A stretch of 64,000 nt of DNA, from NCBI GenBank assembly GCA_964422205.1, contig CAYRAI010000004.1, forward strand, positions 9,051-73,050. Direction: 5' to 3'. Below the pieces are notes generated by a model. That model saw nothing but the letters and a program-made list of their open reading frames with translations. It was not told the DNA's origin and made no database searches. Position 1 is the stretch's first letter. The number at the start of each line of letters is the position of its first letter. Origin of the DNA: CAZNYN01 sp964422205. GTDB lineage: Bacteria; Synergistota; Synergistia; Synergistales; Synergistaceae. Both the position numbers and the translations under genes were made by a program. Positions 17,231 to 26,611 of the stretch are shown piece by piece.

Positions 17231-19474
17231 TTATTCTCCGTAAAAGAGCCAGAGATTTCTTCCTCTGTTCTTTGCGGTATAAAGAGTTTTATCCGCATTA
17301 GCCATCAAAGCATCGTAAGTTCTGCCATTTTCGGGGTACTTCGCTATGCCTATGGAGCAGGAGATGTGATATTCAGATCCGTCCTTGCTGTAAGTCCTCA
17401 TAAAATTCTTCTGCATCTTCTCGATAAGAGCCTTGACTTCATCGGAGACAGAGCAGTCCGGCAAAAATACGACAAACTCATCTCCTCCGACCCTTCCGAC
17501 CACGTTCTTCTCATTATATGAGAAAATATCGGAAAGATTCCGTGTAAGTTCCTTTATCATTGAGTCTCCGTAGAGATGCCCCATAGTGTCATTCAAATTC
17601 TTAAACTTATCTATGTCGGTAAGCATAAACAGAGCGGGCCCTTCTGATGACGCTATATACTCATTTACCATAAACTCGGTGGCAGTCCTGTTCCACAGCC
17701 CTGTCATCGGGTCGCGCATTGCTGATTCCTCCGCCTTTTTAATATTCTTTATGTCGGTGTCCACATTTGTAAGAACACCTAAAACCTTTATAGTACGCCC
17801 GTTTTCGTCAAATATAGACATCATGGTGTTTCTGTACCAGCAGAAACTTCCGTCGGAGAGAAACAGCCTATGGTCAAATGAGTTATACCTCGATCCGTTT
17901 TTCATCATCATGAAACCTTCAATTACACGAAGAGCATCCTCCTCAGGCATAAAATGCCTTTCCAGCAGCTTTGCAATGAAATTTCTGTAGAATGGAGGCA
18001 TCTTAAATCTCTTCTCAAAAGTGCTCGAATGCCTTAGTATGTCCTCTACTGGGTCCCATTCAAAATAGTTTACATCTGTCAGATTCTGAATAATATCAAG
18101 CTGCTCCTTGGCTATGCGCAAGTTCTCATTCGCCTGTCTTATAACGGTAATGTCGGAAACAGTTCCAAAGGCCTCAAGCATCTCACCTTCCCCTATGAGG
18201 ACAAGGTCAACCCAGAGCCACTTGAGGGACTCATCCGCTGCAATAACAGTCAGGGCAGTGCGAATCCGTCCTGTTTCATTTATCTGCCTCTCAATCTCCG
18301 CGAAAAACTGAGCTCGTGTACGAGTCGGAAAGAGTTCATCTACTGCATTGCCGTACTTTTCTGCAAATATATCTCTCGTATAGCCGAGTATTTTGTAAAA
18401 GCCTTCATTGGCACTCTTTATAATAAATTTTCCGTTTTCTCTGCCGCACCGTACAATTCCCCCCGCCGCAGTGTCGTGCAGAAAAGAGAGCTCCCTATGA
18501 ACTTTCTCAAGGTCATCTTTGCTCCTCTTAAATTTAATAAATATAAAAGCTGCAATTATGCCAAAAAAGAATAGTTCTGTACATACAAAAATTATCGTAT
18601 ATGTAAAAAGTTTTTGAGTACGAGCCGCAACCTCGCTGTAAGGAACTAATGTAACAAGATACCAGTCATGATATTCTATAGGAGTATAGCTCAAAATATA
18701 CCCTACTCCTGACAGGCGGAACGTAAGCTCTCCCCTCTTCCTCTGCTTTAGATTATAAGCAAACTCGTTGATGATAGAGGCTTCTTTTTCGACATTCGGA
18801 GCATCAAGCAGTCCCCATAAAGTTATGCTGTCGGACGCTATAACCGATTTTTCCGAGCGGGCTATTATCCTGCCGTTCGAATTGATAAGGTATGAAGATG
18901 CAAGGCCGTCAAAAATACCGGAAGAGATAAAATGCCCCAGACTATGTGAATAATATATGCCGGACAGAACCGCCTTTGTGCGTCCATTTTCCATTATCGG
19001 AGCGTCAACCGCTATAAATGTCTGTCCGTCAAAAGATGATATATTATAATCGGATATGTTAGCCTCTCCGTTCAAAGCTTTAATAAACGAGACGGAACCG
19101 GATACATTTATCGGCTTTTTCGACCTGGGGTGTATAGTATTTCCATCCATGCCGATAAGAACAACCGTGTCAAAATCCGTATATTTGATTTTGTCTTTTA
19201 CAAAAGAGAAAGCATAGGGAGAATTGACATCTTTTATATCCATAGCGATAGTAGCGGCAAGAGAGCGAGTGTACCCAAGACTGAGCTTGAATCGGTCATT
19301 TATCTTTGAAAGAGAAATTTCTTCCATTGCACGAATTGTACGTATCGTTTCATCATTAACATATTGGCGCATCACATTCAGACAGACAAGAGATGAGGCT
19401 GCGATAAGGGCAAAAATCAGTATATACACAAAGTAAAGCCTGTAATTTTTCTCGCTTAAACTTCTTATTAACAC
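17231..19474 (-). CDS. Membrane-bound diguanylate cyclase: Cache sensor, two PAS domains, GGDEF
   Basis: Makes cyclic di-GMP in response to an extracytoplasmic signal. With the chosen GTG start (GGAGTG 6 bases upstream; V39 of the longest frame) it has 747 residues: membrane helix ~13-32, periplasmic dCache-type domain ~35-285, second helix ~291-315, PAS domains ~327-442 and ~462-577, and a GGDEF domain ~587-742 with the catalytic motif GGDEF at 663-667 and the DxxxFKxxND motif TDIDKFKNLND. The upstream RxxD inhibitory site is missing (NEKN in that place), so product inhibition by that route is not expected. Monocistronic as far as can be seen. The ligand of the Cache domain is unknown. Confidence 0.88.
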   Translation of the reverse strand: MLIRSLSEKNYRLYFVYILIFALIAASSLVCLNVMRQYVNDETIRTIRAMEEISLSKINDRFKLSLGYTRSLAATIAMDIKDVNSPYAFSFVKDKIKYTDFDTVVLIGMDGNTIHPRSKKPINVSGSVSFIKALNGEANISDYNISSFDGQTFIAVDAPIMENGRTKAVLSGIYYSHSLGHFISSGIFDGLASSYLINSNGRIIARSEKSVIASDSITLWGLLDAPNVEKEASIINEFAYNLKQRKRGELTFRLSGVGYILSYTPIEYHDWYLVTLVPYSEVAARTQKLFTYTIIFVCTELFFFGIIAAFIFIKFKRSKDDLEKVHRELSFLHDTAAGGIVRCGRENGKFIIKSANEGFYKILGYTRDIFAEKYGNAVDELFPTRTRAQFFAEIERQINETGRIRTALTVIAADESLKWLWVDLVLIGEGEMLEAFGTVSDITVIRQANENLRIAKEQLDIIQNLTDVNYFEWDPVEDILRHSSTFEKRFKMPPFYRNFIAKLLERHFMPEEDALRVIEGFMMMKNGSRYNSFDHRLFLSDGSFCWYRNTMMSIFDENGRTIKVLGVLTNVDTDIKNIKKAEESAMRDPMTGLWNRTATEFMVNEYIASSEGPALFMLTDIDKFKNLNDTMGHLYGDSMIKELTRNLSDIFSYNEKNVVGRVGGDEFVVFLPDCSVSDEVKALIEKMQKNFMRTYSKDGSEYHISCSIGIAKYPENGRTYDALMANADKTLYTAKNRGRNLWLFYGE

Positions 19475-19860
19475 CGAGTGCACTCCTATCAAACAATATA
19501 TTGCACCGCAAAAAAGCAGACAAAAAAACAGAGAGGCAATGTCACGCCTGAACAAGCAAAAAAGACAACGAAGACAGAGAGAGACCATATATATACAGAT
19601 TTTAACACCTTAAACAGGAATGTCCACAGCCGGAGAATTTTATGCTTCAGGCCGCATAGAGCCTTACCCCCCTGCTATCTTAACCCCTAATCCGCAGTAA
19701 AGCCTGATAATACAGCTTTTTCTCTCTTATAACAGATGAACTTGCCATTAATTGTACTCTTAAAATGAACTTGCAAAGTTAAGTATTTTTCTCCTTTAAA
19801 TTATCAGAATATTGCAATATAATTTCTTCATCAAAGCCAACAGATTAGGAGGGGTTCTTC

Positions 19861-20763
19861 ATGGCAAAAAGTATGAAGACAGAGTATATTAACGTACACG
19901 GAGGTTTTGTAACTCTCAGCACATTAGGAGACTGCCATGATGCAGTCCCAGTGCTCTACATCCATGGAGGGCCGGGCGGAAACAACTCGTCCTTCATGCC
20001 TATGGCTGAAAAGCTTGCGGAAAACCGCATTGTTTATATGTATAATCAGCTCGGCGGAGACGAAACGGGGCACATGGGAGACGAAGAACTCTGGGATCCC
20101 GAACGCTATATTGACTCCCTCGGCGACCTCATAGCAGCTCTTAAAGTCGACAGACTCCATGTAATAGGACGTTCATGGGGAGGTTATCTTGCCGCGGAAT
20201 ATCTGCTCCGTTCGGGCAAAACTCCTATCATATCCCTTACAATGACAAGTCCATTCCTCAGCACTCCTCTTTGGATTGCAGATGCCAAGCTCCGTCTTGC
20301 GGAACTTGGGGAAGATGTCGTGAAAATTGTCGAAGAGTGCGAAGGCTCAACCTTCTTTGACAATGTGACCTATCAAAATATTATCAGAAGATACAACGAC
20401 ACATATCAGTGCCGCAACGACCAGATAAGCCACTTGGGCAACCCGTATTTCACAAAAGCAGTAAGAACAAAGACAGCCGCAGGAATGGAAGTCTACCGCC
20501 ACATGTGGGGCCCCAGCGAATTTACGAGCACGGGAATCATGAAGGATTTGGACATTACCGGGCGCATGAAGGACATTAAAATCCCAGTTCTGCTCCTCAT
20601 AGGAGAGTACGACCAGGTCAGTCAGAAGACATGTGAATACTACCGTTCTCTCATTCCAGGTTCAAGAATGGCAATAATTCCGGACTCTTCACAGACCCAG
20701 TTCCTCGAGAATTTCGACAGATTCTACTGGACATTCTGCAATTTCATAGTAAATGTGGAATAA
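19861..20763 (+). CDS. Proline iminopeptidase-like alpha/beta hydrolase, catalytic His replaced
   Basis: 300 residues with the S33 prolyl aminopeptidase layout. Seen: the oxyanion/HGGPG motif at 35-39, the MYNQLGGDE strand equivalent to YDQLGxGxS, the nucleophile elbow GRSWGG (Ser105), a helical cap (~125-225) and an acidic residue at IGEYDQVS (Asp251). The catalytic histidine normally sits in a PDSSH-like turn; here the turn reads PDSSQTQFLE, with Gln278 and Gln280 (both CAG). There is no other histidine nearby. Either the protein is inactive as a peptidase, or a substitution has repurposed it. Strong ribosome binding site (AGGAGGGG). Monogenic, followed by a hairpin terminator. Confidence 0.8.
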   Translation: MAKSMKTEYINVHGGFVTLSTLGDCHDAVPVLYIHGGPGGNNSSFMPMAEKLAENRIVYMYNQLGGDETGHMGDEELWDPERYIDSLGDLIAALKVDRLHVIGRSWGGYLAAEYLLRSGKTPIISLTMTSPFLSTPLWIADAKLRLAELGEDVVKIVEECEGSTFFDNVTYQNIIRRYNDTYQCRNDQISHLGNPYFTKAVRTKTAAGMEVYRHMWGPSEFTSTGIMKDLDITGRMKDIKIPVLLLIGEYDQVSQKTCEYYRSLIPGSRMAIIPDSSQTQFLENFDRFYWTFCNFIVNVE

Positions 20764-20779
20764 TTAGGAACAAATAAAA

Positions 20780-20823
20780 GCAGGGAGAGAAAGAGCCGCA
20801 GCAGCGGTTATTCCTCTCCCTGC
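20780..20823. terminator. Hairpin terminator between the hydrolase gene and glmS
   Basis: GCAGGGAGAG (20780-20789) pairs with CTCTCCCTGC (20814-20823); an inner GCCGC/GCGG(T) stem fills the loop. The T tail is weak, so it may act together with downstream sequence for the two convergent genes. Confidence 0.6.
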
Positions 20824-20931
20824 AATGTTTTGCACATAAAGCTCACAGCCGCACACCGACCGGCAACGACAGTTAAACCATCGTTAAACTATTGCTCAGC
20901 AATCGTTCAACAAAAGTTTCCCTCTTCCGCT

Positions 20932-22758
20932 CTATTCCACTGTAACCGACTTCGCAAGGTTTCTCGGCATGTCTATGTCACAGCCTCTCTGTCTTGCCAC
21001 GTAGTAGGCGAAGAGCTGCAGAGGAACCGTCGCTATGAAGGGGAAGAGTTCGGGTTCTGTCTCGGGCGTGAATATTACGTCTTTTGTATAGTGGGTTATT
21101 TCGCTGTCTCCCGCCGTTGCTATTGCTATTATGGGAGATTTGCGCGCCATGGACTCTTCTATGTTTGATACTGTCTTTTCCCAAAGCTCCCCTTTGGGTA
21201 CAAGGGCTACAACGGGAAGCTCTTTGTCAAGGAGTGCTATAGGACCGTGTTTCATTTCGCCCGCAGGATAAGCTTCCGCATGGAGGTATGATATCTCCTT
21301 GAGCTTAAGTGCTCCTTCAAGTGCAGGCGGATATGCCAGTCCTCTGCCTATGAAGAAGAAGCCGCGCGCATCAGCGAAGTTTCTCGCAGTCTGCTCAATT
21401 TCTTTTTCATTTTCGAGAATTTTGGCAAGTTTTGCCGGTATGTCCATGAGTTCGTGGATTAGGCGCTTTTCCGTCTTGGGATCAAGCTCTCCAACTATTT
21501 TGGAAATGTACAGGCCAAGCAGTGTAAGCACCGTTATCTGAGCCATGAATGTCTTTGTGGCTGCGACTCCTATTTCCGGGCCGGCCGGTGTTATGAGAGC
21601 TTCTCCGACTTCGCGGTGAATTGTCGAGCCGCGGACGTTGGTAATGACAAGGCACTTGGCACCTTTTGATTTTGCAAGGCGCGCTGCATGGAGAGTGTCT
21701 GCAGTCTCGCCCGACTGAGATACAAATATGGCGAGGGTGTCCGGGCCTATTGTGATGTTTCTGTAGCGGTATTCCGAAGCGACTTCAGTGCGAATCTCAA
21801 AGCTGCCGAAGGTTTCCATTATGCGCGATGCCAGTATTGTGGCATAGTGGGATGTTCCGCATGCGACAAAGTGTATTTTTTTCCATTTCAAGACGTCTTC
21901 TTTTGTCCAAGGAAGTTCGCTGCTCAGGTCTACTTCTCCGTTGGCAACGCGTCCGAGGAGCGAATGAGTGACGACTTCCGGCTGTTCATGTATCTCTTTG
22001 AGCATGAAGTGCGGATATTTGCCGCGGCTGGTCATTGCCGTATCCCAGTCTAGGTGCATTGTCGCTTTTGCATGTTCTTTGCCGTCAAAGTCGAAGAAGG
22101 CGCACTTTTCTTTTGTTATGACTGCCATTTCGTCATCGTCCATGAACCATACGTCGCGAGTGAATTCAAGCAGTGCGGTCGGGTCTGATGCACAGAAGCC
22201 TTCGCTGCCTGCGTGTCCTACTACAAGAGGCGAGCCTTTGCGTGCAACCCATATTTCGTCTTTTCTGTCATAGAACATTATAACGAGGGCAAATGCTCCG
22301 CGAATTCTGTGCGTGAGTTTTACTATGGCTTTCTTGGGGTCTCCGTCATAGACGTAGCCCAAATACTGTACCGCAGATTCCGTATCTGTCTCAGTGTGAA
22401 ATTTAACGCCGCAGCCTTCGAGCTCCGCTCTGATATCGCGCGCGTTTTCTATGATACCGTTATGGACAAGGACAACTCTGTTGTCACTGCTCATATGAGG
22501 ATGGGCGTTGTTTTCCGTAACGCCTCCGTGTGTGGCCCAGCGTGTGTGGCCTATGCCGAAGTCTCCCGTGAAATGTTCCTGCTCTACTTTTTCAGCGAGC
22601 TTGGAAACTCTGCCCGTAGTGCGCAGCTCGTGGATTGCTCCATCTTTTATTACTGCGATTCCGGCGGAGTCATAGCCTCTGTATTCATGCTTAGCAAGCC
22701 CTTCAAGTATTACTTTTGTTGTTTCTCTATCTCCAACGTACCCCATTATGCCGCACAT
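20932..22758 (-). CDS. glmS: Glutamine-fructose-6-phosphate aminotransferase (isomerizing)
   Basis: Makes glucosamine-6-phosphate from fructose-6-phosphate and glutamine, the entry to amino-sugar and peptidoglycan synthesis. 608 residues: N-terminal class II glutaminase with Cys2 (MCGIMGYVG) becoming the N-terminal nucleophile, and two SIS domains (VACGTSHYA, VSQSGETADTL, ATKTFMAQ) ending in the conserved NLAKSVTVE. ATG at 22758 is required to put the cysteine at position 2; AAAGGATG lies 6 bases upstream. I looked for a glmS ribozyme upstream and found none. Confidence 0.95.
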   Translation of the reverse strand: MCGIMGYVGDRETTKVILEGLAKHEYRGYDSAGIAVIKDGAIHELRTTGRVSKLAEKVEQEHFTGDFGIGHTRWATHGGVTENNAHPHMSSDNRVVLVHNGIIENARDIRAELEGCGVKFHTETDTESAVQYLGYVYDGDPKKAIVKLTHRIRGAFALVIMFYDRKDEIWVARKGSPLVVGHAGSEGFCASDPTALLEFTRDVWFMDDDEMAVITKEKCAFFDFDGKEHAKATMHLDWDTAMTSRGKYPHFMLKEIHEQPEVVTHSLLGRVANGEVDLSSELPWTKEDVLKWKKIHFVACGTSHYATILASRIMETFGSFEIRTEVASEYRYRNITIGPDTLAIFVSQSGETADTLHAARLAKSKGAKCLVITNVRGSTIHREVGEALITPAGPEIGVAATKTFMAQITVLTLLGLYISKIVGELDPKTEKRLIHELMDIPAKLAKILENEKEIEQTARNFADARGFFFIGRGLAYPPALEGALKLKEISYLHAEAYPAGEMKHGPIALLDKELPVVALVPKGELWEKTVSNIEESMARKSPIIAIATAGDSEITHYTKDVIFTPETEPELFPFIATVPLQLFAYYVARQRGCDIDMPRNLAKSVTVE

Positions 22759-22918
22759 ATATATCATCCTTTCAAAATCGGCCTCTGCCGCTATATGGAC
22801 AAAAGAAAATCAGGCAAGTGCAAAAATTCTGCACTCGTGTATTTTATACTATTTTCCCTCTTAGTGCATATTTTGTCTCATTATCGTCAAAGAACTTAGA
22901 CTTTTAACGCATAAAGAT

Positions 22919-22966
22919 ATCAGCGCAGACCGATTTTTCCCGAAGTTTTGGCCTGCGCTGATTTTT
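22919..22966. terminator. Terminator between folD and the glmS upstream region
   Basis: ATCAGCGCAGACC (22919-22931) pairs with GGCCTGCGCTGAT (22950-22962) with one G-U pair; 18-base loop. It lies just past the end of folD on the minus strand. Confidence 0.6.
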
Positions 22967-23022
22967 AAGATATTTGTTTTTACCGTAATGTGTGGGTTTT
23001 TTGGCTCAGTGGATTTTTTGAC

Positions 23023-23886
23023 TTATAAGATTTTCTTTTTCGCTGCTTTCTCCGCCGCTTCTATGACATGTTTTACTAGTACCGCCGATGTCACAGCTCC
23101 TATTCCTCCGGGGACGGGGGTTATAGCAGCGGCTTTTTTCTCCACCGAGTCAAAGTCTGCGTCTCCGCACAGTCTGCCTTCGGAATTGACATTTATGCCT
23201 ACGTCAAGCACTATCTGTCCGCTGTTTGTGTAGTCGGCGTTTACCATTCCAGCTTTGCCTGCAGCGGCTATGAGAATTTCCGCTTTTGCGCATATTTCTG
23301 AGATGCCTCGGGTCTTTGTGTGACACATTGTCACAGTGGCATTGCGGGATTGGAGCATCATGGATACGGGCTTGCCTATGACAAGGCTGCGCCCTATTAC
23401 AGTAATATTTTTGCCCTGGATATCATATCCGTAATGGCCCAGAAGTTCTATGCAGGCCTGAGCAGTGCATGGAGGGAAACCTTCGCCAGTTCCCGTGAAT
23501 ACGGAAGTGAGCGATTCCGCCGTGATGCAGTCTATGTCTTTTGAGGGAGAGAGCATTGAGCATACCGCTTCTTCGTCTTCCTTGTTCGGAAGGGGGCGGA
23601 ATACGAGGCATCCGTGGATGGATGGGTCTTTGTTGATTTTTGTCACTGTTTCAAGCAAAAGTTTGCTTGGGCAGGATTGAGGAAGTATAAATCTGCGCAC
23701 TTCCACACCGACATCTGCGCAGCATTTGGCGGCTCCGCGTTCGTAAGACAAATCTCCGCTCCGCTCGCCAACCCGCAGAATTGCCAGAACAGGAATGATT
23801 CCCTTTGCTTTAAGCTCCGCGGCACGTCCTCTCAATGCCTCTTTTATCCTATCAGCCACGGGAGCTCCTCTTAGAATATCAGCCAA
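23023..23886 (-). CDS. folD: Methylenetetrahydrofolate dehydrogenase / methenyl-THF cyclohydrolase
   Basis: Interconverts methylene-THF, methenyl-THF and formyl-THF, so it can take the one-carbon unit made by the glycine cleavage operon next door. Seen: N-terminal catalytic domain with the active-site region PSIHGCLVFRPLP, and a Rossmann domain with GRSLVIGKPVSMMLQ and a C-terminal DVGIN ... TPVPGGIGAVTSAVL motif. Start choice: the ATG at 23922 has no ribosome binding site, while a TTG at 23886 is preceded by GGGGGTG at about 5 bases and gives MADILRG..., in register with the usual beginning; this yields 287 residues. The TTG overlaps the stop of a small upstream ORF, suggesting translational coupling. 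Confidence 0.9.
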   Translation of the reverse strand: MADILRGAPVADRIKEALRGRAAELKAKGIIPVLAILRVGERSGDLSYERGAAKCCADVGVEVRRFILPQSCPSKLLLETVTKINKDPSIHGCLVFRPLPNKEDEEAVCSMLSPSKDIDCITAESLTSVFTGTGEGFPPCTAQACIELLGHYGYDIQGKNITVIGRSLVIGKPVSMMLQSRNATVTMCHTKTRGISEICAKAEILIAAAGKAGMVNADYTNSGQIVLDVGINVNSEGRLCGDADFDSVEKKAAAITPVPGGIGAVTSAVLVKHVIEAAEKAAKKKIL

Positions 23887-24040
23887 AACTGCACCCCCAT
23901 TCGCCAAGCAGCAGCTGTTCATTATGAACTTTTGCCGTTTGCGTGCTGCCGCACATATTTTTCCCGGCTCTGCGGCTTTTGAGCTTTTTTATAATTTGTA
24001 TTGGTGAGGGTGCTTTTATTTTTACACAGCATAGTGTCAT
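23879..24040 (-). CDS. Small hypothetical protein coupled to folD (53 aa)
   Basis: A 53-codon ORF whose ATG is preceded by GGAACGGGGAATAACA, almost the same start context as the MoeA-like gene (GAGGGGAATAACA) in this window. Its TGA overlaps the TTG start of folD by 8 bases. The sequence is basic in the middle (KIKAPSPIQIIKKLKSRRAGK) and has four cysteines; I recognise no family. It could be a real small protein or only a translated leader that feeds ribosomes into folD. Confidence 0.35.
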   Translation of the reverse strand: MTLCCVKIKAPSPIQIIKKLKSRRAGKNMCGSTQTAKVHNEQLLLGEWGCSFG

Positions 24041-24215
24041 TGTTATTCCCCGTTCCATATTTGCGTAATGCGGCTCCGATATGAGCAGCAACGTTATCAG
24101 AGCGCAAATAATCAGTAATGACTAACAGCAGCTAACCATTTTCGGCGGACGGAAGCGATATGTTGTACAGCTTCCGCCCTATTTTATTTTTAATTGTTAA
24201 TTATTCTTTATGCCG

Positions 24216-25619
24216 CTATTTTGACGGCATGGTGTGGATTGAAATGTTGTGCGCCGCTTCTGCGGCCTCCGTGACAGCTTCGCAGAAGGTCGGGTGAGGG
24301 CGTATTACTCTGATGAGCTGTTTTGATGTAAGTCTGTTGGTGCAGGCGGAGGCAAGCTCCGCAATTATGTCTGTGGCTCTCTCGCACATGAGCTGAGCTC
24401 CCAAGAGGACGTCCGTCTTTGCGTCAAAAACCAGTTTGACAAAGCCGCGTTCTCCGTTTTCGACGACGGTTTTTCCGTTTCCCATCATCATGTATTTGCC
24501 TGTGAATGTTTCTATGCCCTTTTCGGCAGCAGCAGATTCCGTCAAGCCGACGGAAGCTATCTCGGGATCTGTGTATATGCAGTTCGGTATAAAATCAAGA
24601 CAGGCGGAACTGCTCTTTCCGGCAAGATTTTCGCATACTCCCACAGCCTGAGCCGAGGCCAGGTGAGCGAGCTGCATGCCTCCTATTACATCTCCTACCG
24701 CGTATATTCCGGGAACTGATGTCTCAAATTTTTCGTTTACCGAGATAAAGCCTCTTTCCATGGATAGGGAGAAGCCTTCGCCGAAGAGCCCGTCTGTTTC
24801 CGGCTCGCGTCCGTTTGCCACCAATATGCTGTCAGTCTCAATTTCAATTTCTTTATCCGCAGAGGTGAAGCGGCAGACCAGGCCATTTTCTGTTTTGACG
24901 ACTTCTTTTATTGCACTCTGTCCGTAAACTTTTATGCCCCGTTTTTTCAGTATGACTCCGAGATTTTTTGAAATTTCATCGTCCCATGTGCGCATCAGGC
25001 GGCTGCGTACAGCTATTGTCACTTCACAGCCCAAGTTTGCAAAGACTGAGGCAAATTCTACGGCAATAACTCCGCCTCCCAGCACAAGCAGTTTTTTCTT
25101 TACAGAGGAGCTGTTTTCGAGCAGTTCATCGCTTGTTATGACACCTGGCAGATCGCTTCCCGGAAATTTTGTGTATGAGGGCTTTGAGCCGCTGGCTATT
25201 AGGATGTTTTCGGCTTTTAAAATTTCTTCTGTTCCGTCGGCTGAGACGAATTTTACGCTTCCGCGAGCCTCTATTGTGCCTGTGCCTTCGAGCCGCGTTA
25301 CTTTGTTGGCTTTCAGAAGCTGTTCTACTCCGCTCCTGAGGCGGCTTACTGTCTGATTCTTACGGGAGTACATTTTTGCCATGTCAAAAGAGAGCTTTTC
25401 CACCGTTATTCCGAATGTCTCGAAATCGTTTTTTGCTTTGGAGAATAGTTCCGAGGCATAGAGGAAGGACTTTGTAGGTATGCAGCCTCTGTTGAGGCAG
25501 GTGCCTCCTACGTCGCGCCTCTCTATGATACAGACTTTCAGTCCAAGCTGGGCGGCTCGTATCGCTCCCGCGTAGCCTCCCGGCCCGGCTCCTATAATTA
25601 TCAAATCATAGATGTTCAT
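24216..25619 (-). CDS. lpdA: Dihydrolipoyl dehydrogenase (glycine cleavage L-protein)
   Basis: FAD-disulfide oxidoreductase that re-oxidises the dihydrolipoyl arm of GcvH with NAD+. 467 residues: FAD-binding GAGPGGYAGAIRAAQLG, redox disulfide GGTCLNRGCIPTK, NAD-binding VLGGGVIAVEFASVFANLG, second FAD motif (YAVGDVIGGMQLAHLA) and the C-terminal catalytic His-Glu in RPHPTFCEAVTE. Complete. Last gene of the gcv operon, 2 bp after lplA, so it is dedicated to glycine cleavage rather than a 2-oxoacid dehydrogenase. Confidence 0.93.
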   Translation of the reverse strand: MNIYDLIIIGAGPGGYAGAIRAAQLGLKVCIIERRDVGGTCLNRGCIPTKSFLYASELFSKAKNDFETFGITVEKLSFDMAKMYSRKNQTVSRLRSGVEQLLKANKVTRLEGTGTIEARGSVKFVSADGTEEILKAENILIASGSKPSYTKFPGSDLPGVITSDELLENSSSVKKKLLVLGGGVIAVEFASVFANLGCEVTIAVRSRLMRTWDDEISKNLGVILKKRGIKVYGQSAIKEVVKTENGLVCRFTSADKEIEIETDSILVANGREPETDGLFGEGFSLSMERGFISVNEKFETSVPGIYAVGDVIGGMQLAHLASAQAVGVCENLAGKSSSACLDFIPNCIYTDPEIASVGLTESAAAEKGIETFTGKYMMMGNGKTVVENGERGFVKLVFDAKTDVLLGAQLMCERATDIIAELASACTNRLTSKQLIRVIRPHPTFCEAVTEAAEAAHNISIHTMPSK

Positions 25620-25621
25620 TG

Positions 25622-26611
25622 TTATGCCTCCGTCACAAGGGAGGAAATGTCTTCAAGCATCTGTCTTTGTTCCTCCGTAGTATTAGCCGCAAAAAGAGCG
25701 AACTTCAAAGCTTCGGCGGAGAAAGTAACTCCTGTCAGAGCCTGCTCCGCCGTCAGGGAGAGGGACGGGTCCATGGCGTCGGTGAAGAGGCGCACATTTA
25801 ACGTCTTTCCGCATGAGACTTTGAAGCAAAGTTCCGCTCCTCCCCAAGAAAAACGGCCGCTCTTCCTCATCATAAAATCAGGCTCTGTCTCAAAGCGCCA
25901 TGAGGGGGATGCGAATTTTTCCGTAAGGGAGTCCAAGAGAGCAGAGTCTAGCTCCGATACTTTTACCTCTCTCGGAACGGACTTGTACTCTTCTTCAAAT
26001 GCTTGAAGCAGAGCTTCGCTTATGCTCTCAACAGTAATTGCGTCGTTAAGTTCCGCTAAATTTACGACACGGGATCTGACGGAGCGCACCCCTTTGCTTT
26101 CAAGCTTGTCTTTGGGTACGCTGAGATATCTGCCCATGTCTGATGTATCGGCGCTTATGAGCAGTGTTCCGTGGTGGCAGTGTTTCGTTCCGGATGAGAT
26201 AAAAGCGTTGCCCGAGAATTTCTGTCCTCCGACAGTGATGTCGTTGCGGCCAGAAAGCTCCGCATCCAAACCGAAAGACCTGACTGCTCCGAGTATGACT
26301 TTTTGCTGGCGTGCAACGCTGTAATCTGGGTCGGAAGCGAAGAAGGAGAAGTTGATGTTCCCCATGTCGTGAAATACAGCTCCGCCTCCGGAAAGGCGGC
26401 GGGCAAGATACCCGCCTTCCCTTTCCAGCAGTTCGGCTCTGCATTCACCGCGCACATTCTGATTGCGCCCTATTACGACAGTCCTCTGATTCTGCCAGAG
26501 ATACAGTGTACAAGTCTCAGGCTCGGTGTTCATCATAAGGTACTCCTCAACGGCCTGATTGCGGTATGGAATGAATCCGTCAGCAAGGATAAAAGATGTT
26601 CTTTTTATCAT
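25622..26611 (-). CDS. lplA: Lipoate-protein ligase A
   Basis: Activates free lipoate with ATP and attaches it to the GcvH lysine. 329 residues: BPL/LplA catalytic domain with the lipoate-binding RRLSGGGAVFHDMGNINFSF loop and the catalytic lysine in GGQKFSGNAF, and a C-terminal accessory domain (~245-329), so adenylation and transfer can be done by one chain. Its start overlaps the gcvPB stop (TAATG), and it is followed directly by lpdA. Having its own ligase means the operon can use scavenged lipoate. Confidence 0.92.
   Translation of the reverse strand: MIKRTSFILADGFIPYRNQAVEEYLMMNTEPETCTLYLWQNQRTVVIGRNQNVRGECRAELLEREGGYLARRLSGGGAVFHDMGNINFSFFASDPDYSVARQQKVILGAVRSFGLDAELSGRNDITVGGQKFSGNAFISSGTKHCHHGTLLISADTSDMGRYLSVPKDKLESKGVRSVRSRVVNLAELNDAITVESISEALLQAFEEEYKSVPREVKVSELDSALLDSLTEKFASPSWRFETEPDFMMRKSGRFSWGGAELCFKVSCGKTLNVRLFTDAMDPSLSLTAEQALTGVTFSAEALKFALFAANTTEEQRQMLEDISSLVTEA

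Noticed and set aside
22759..22910. glmS ribozyme upstream of glmS
   Set aside because: None of the conserved core of that ribozyme is visible; the leader is short and AT-rich.
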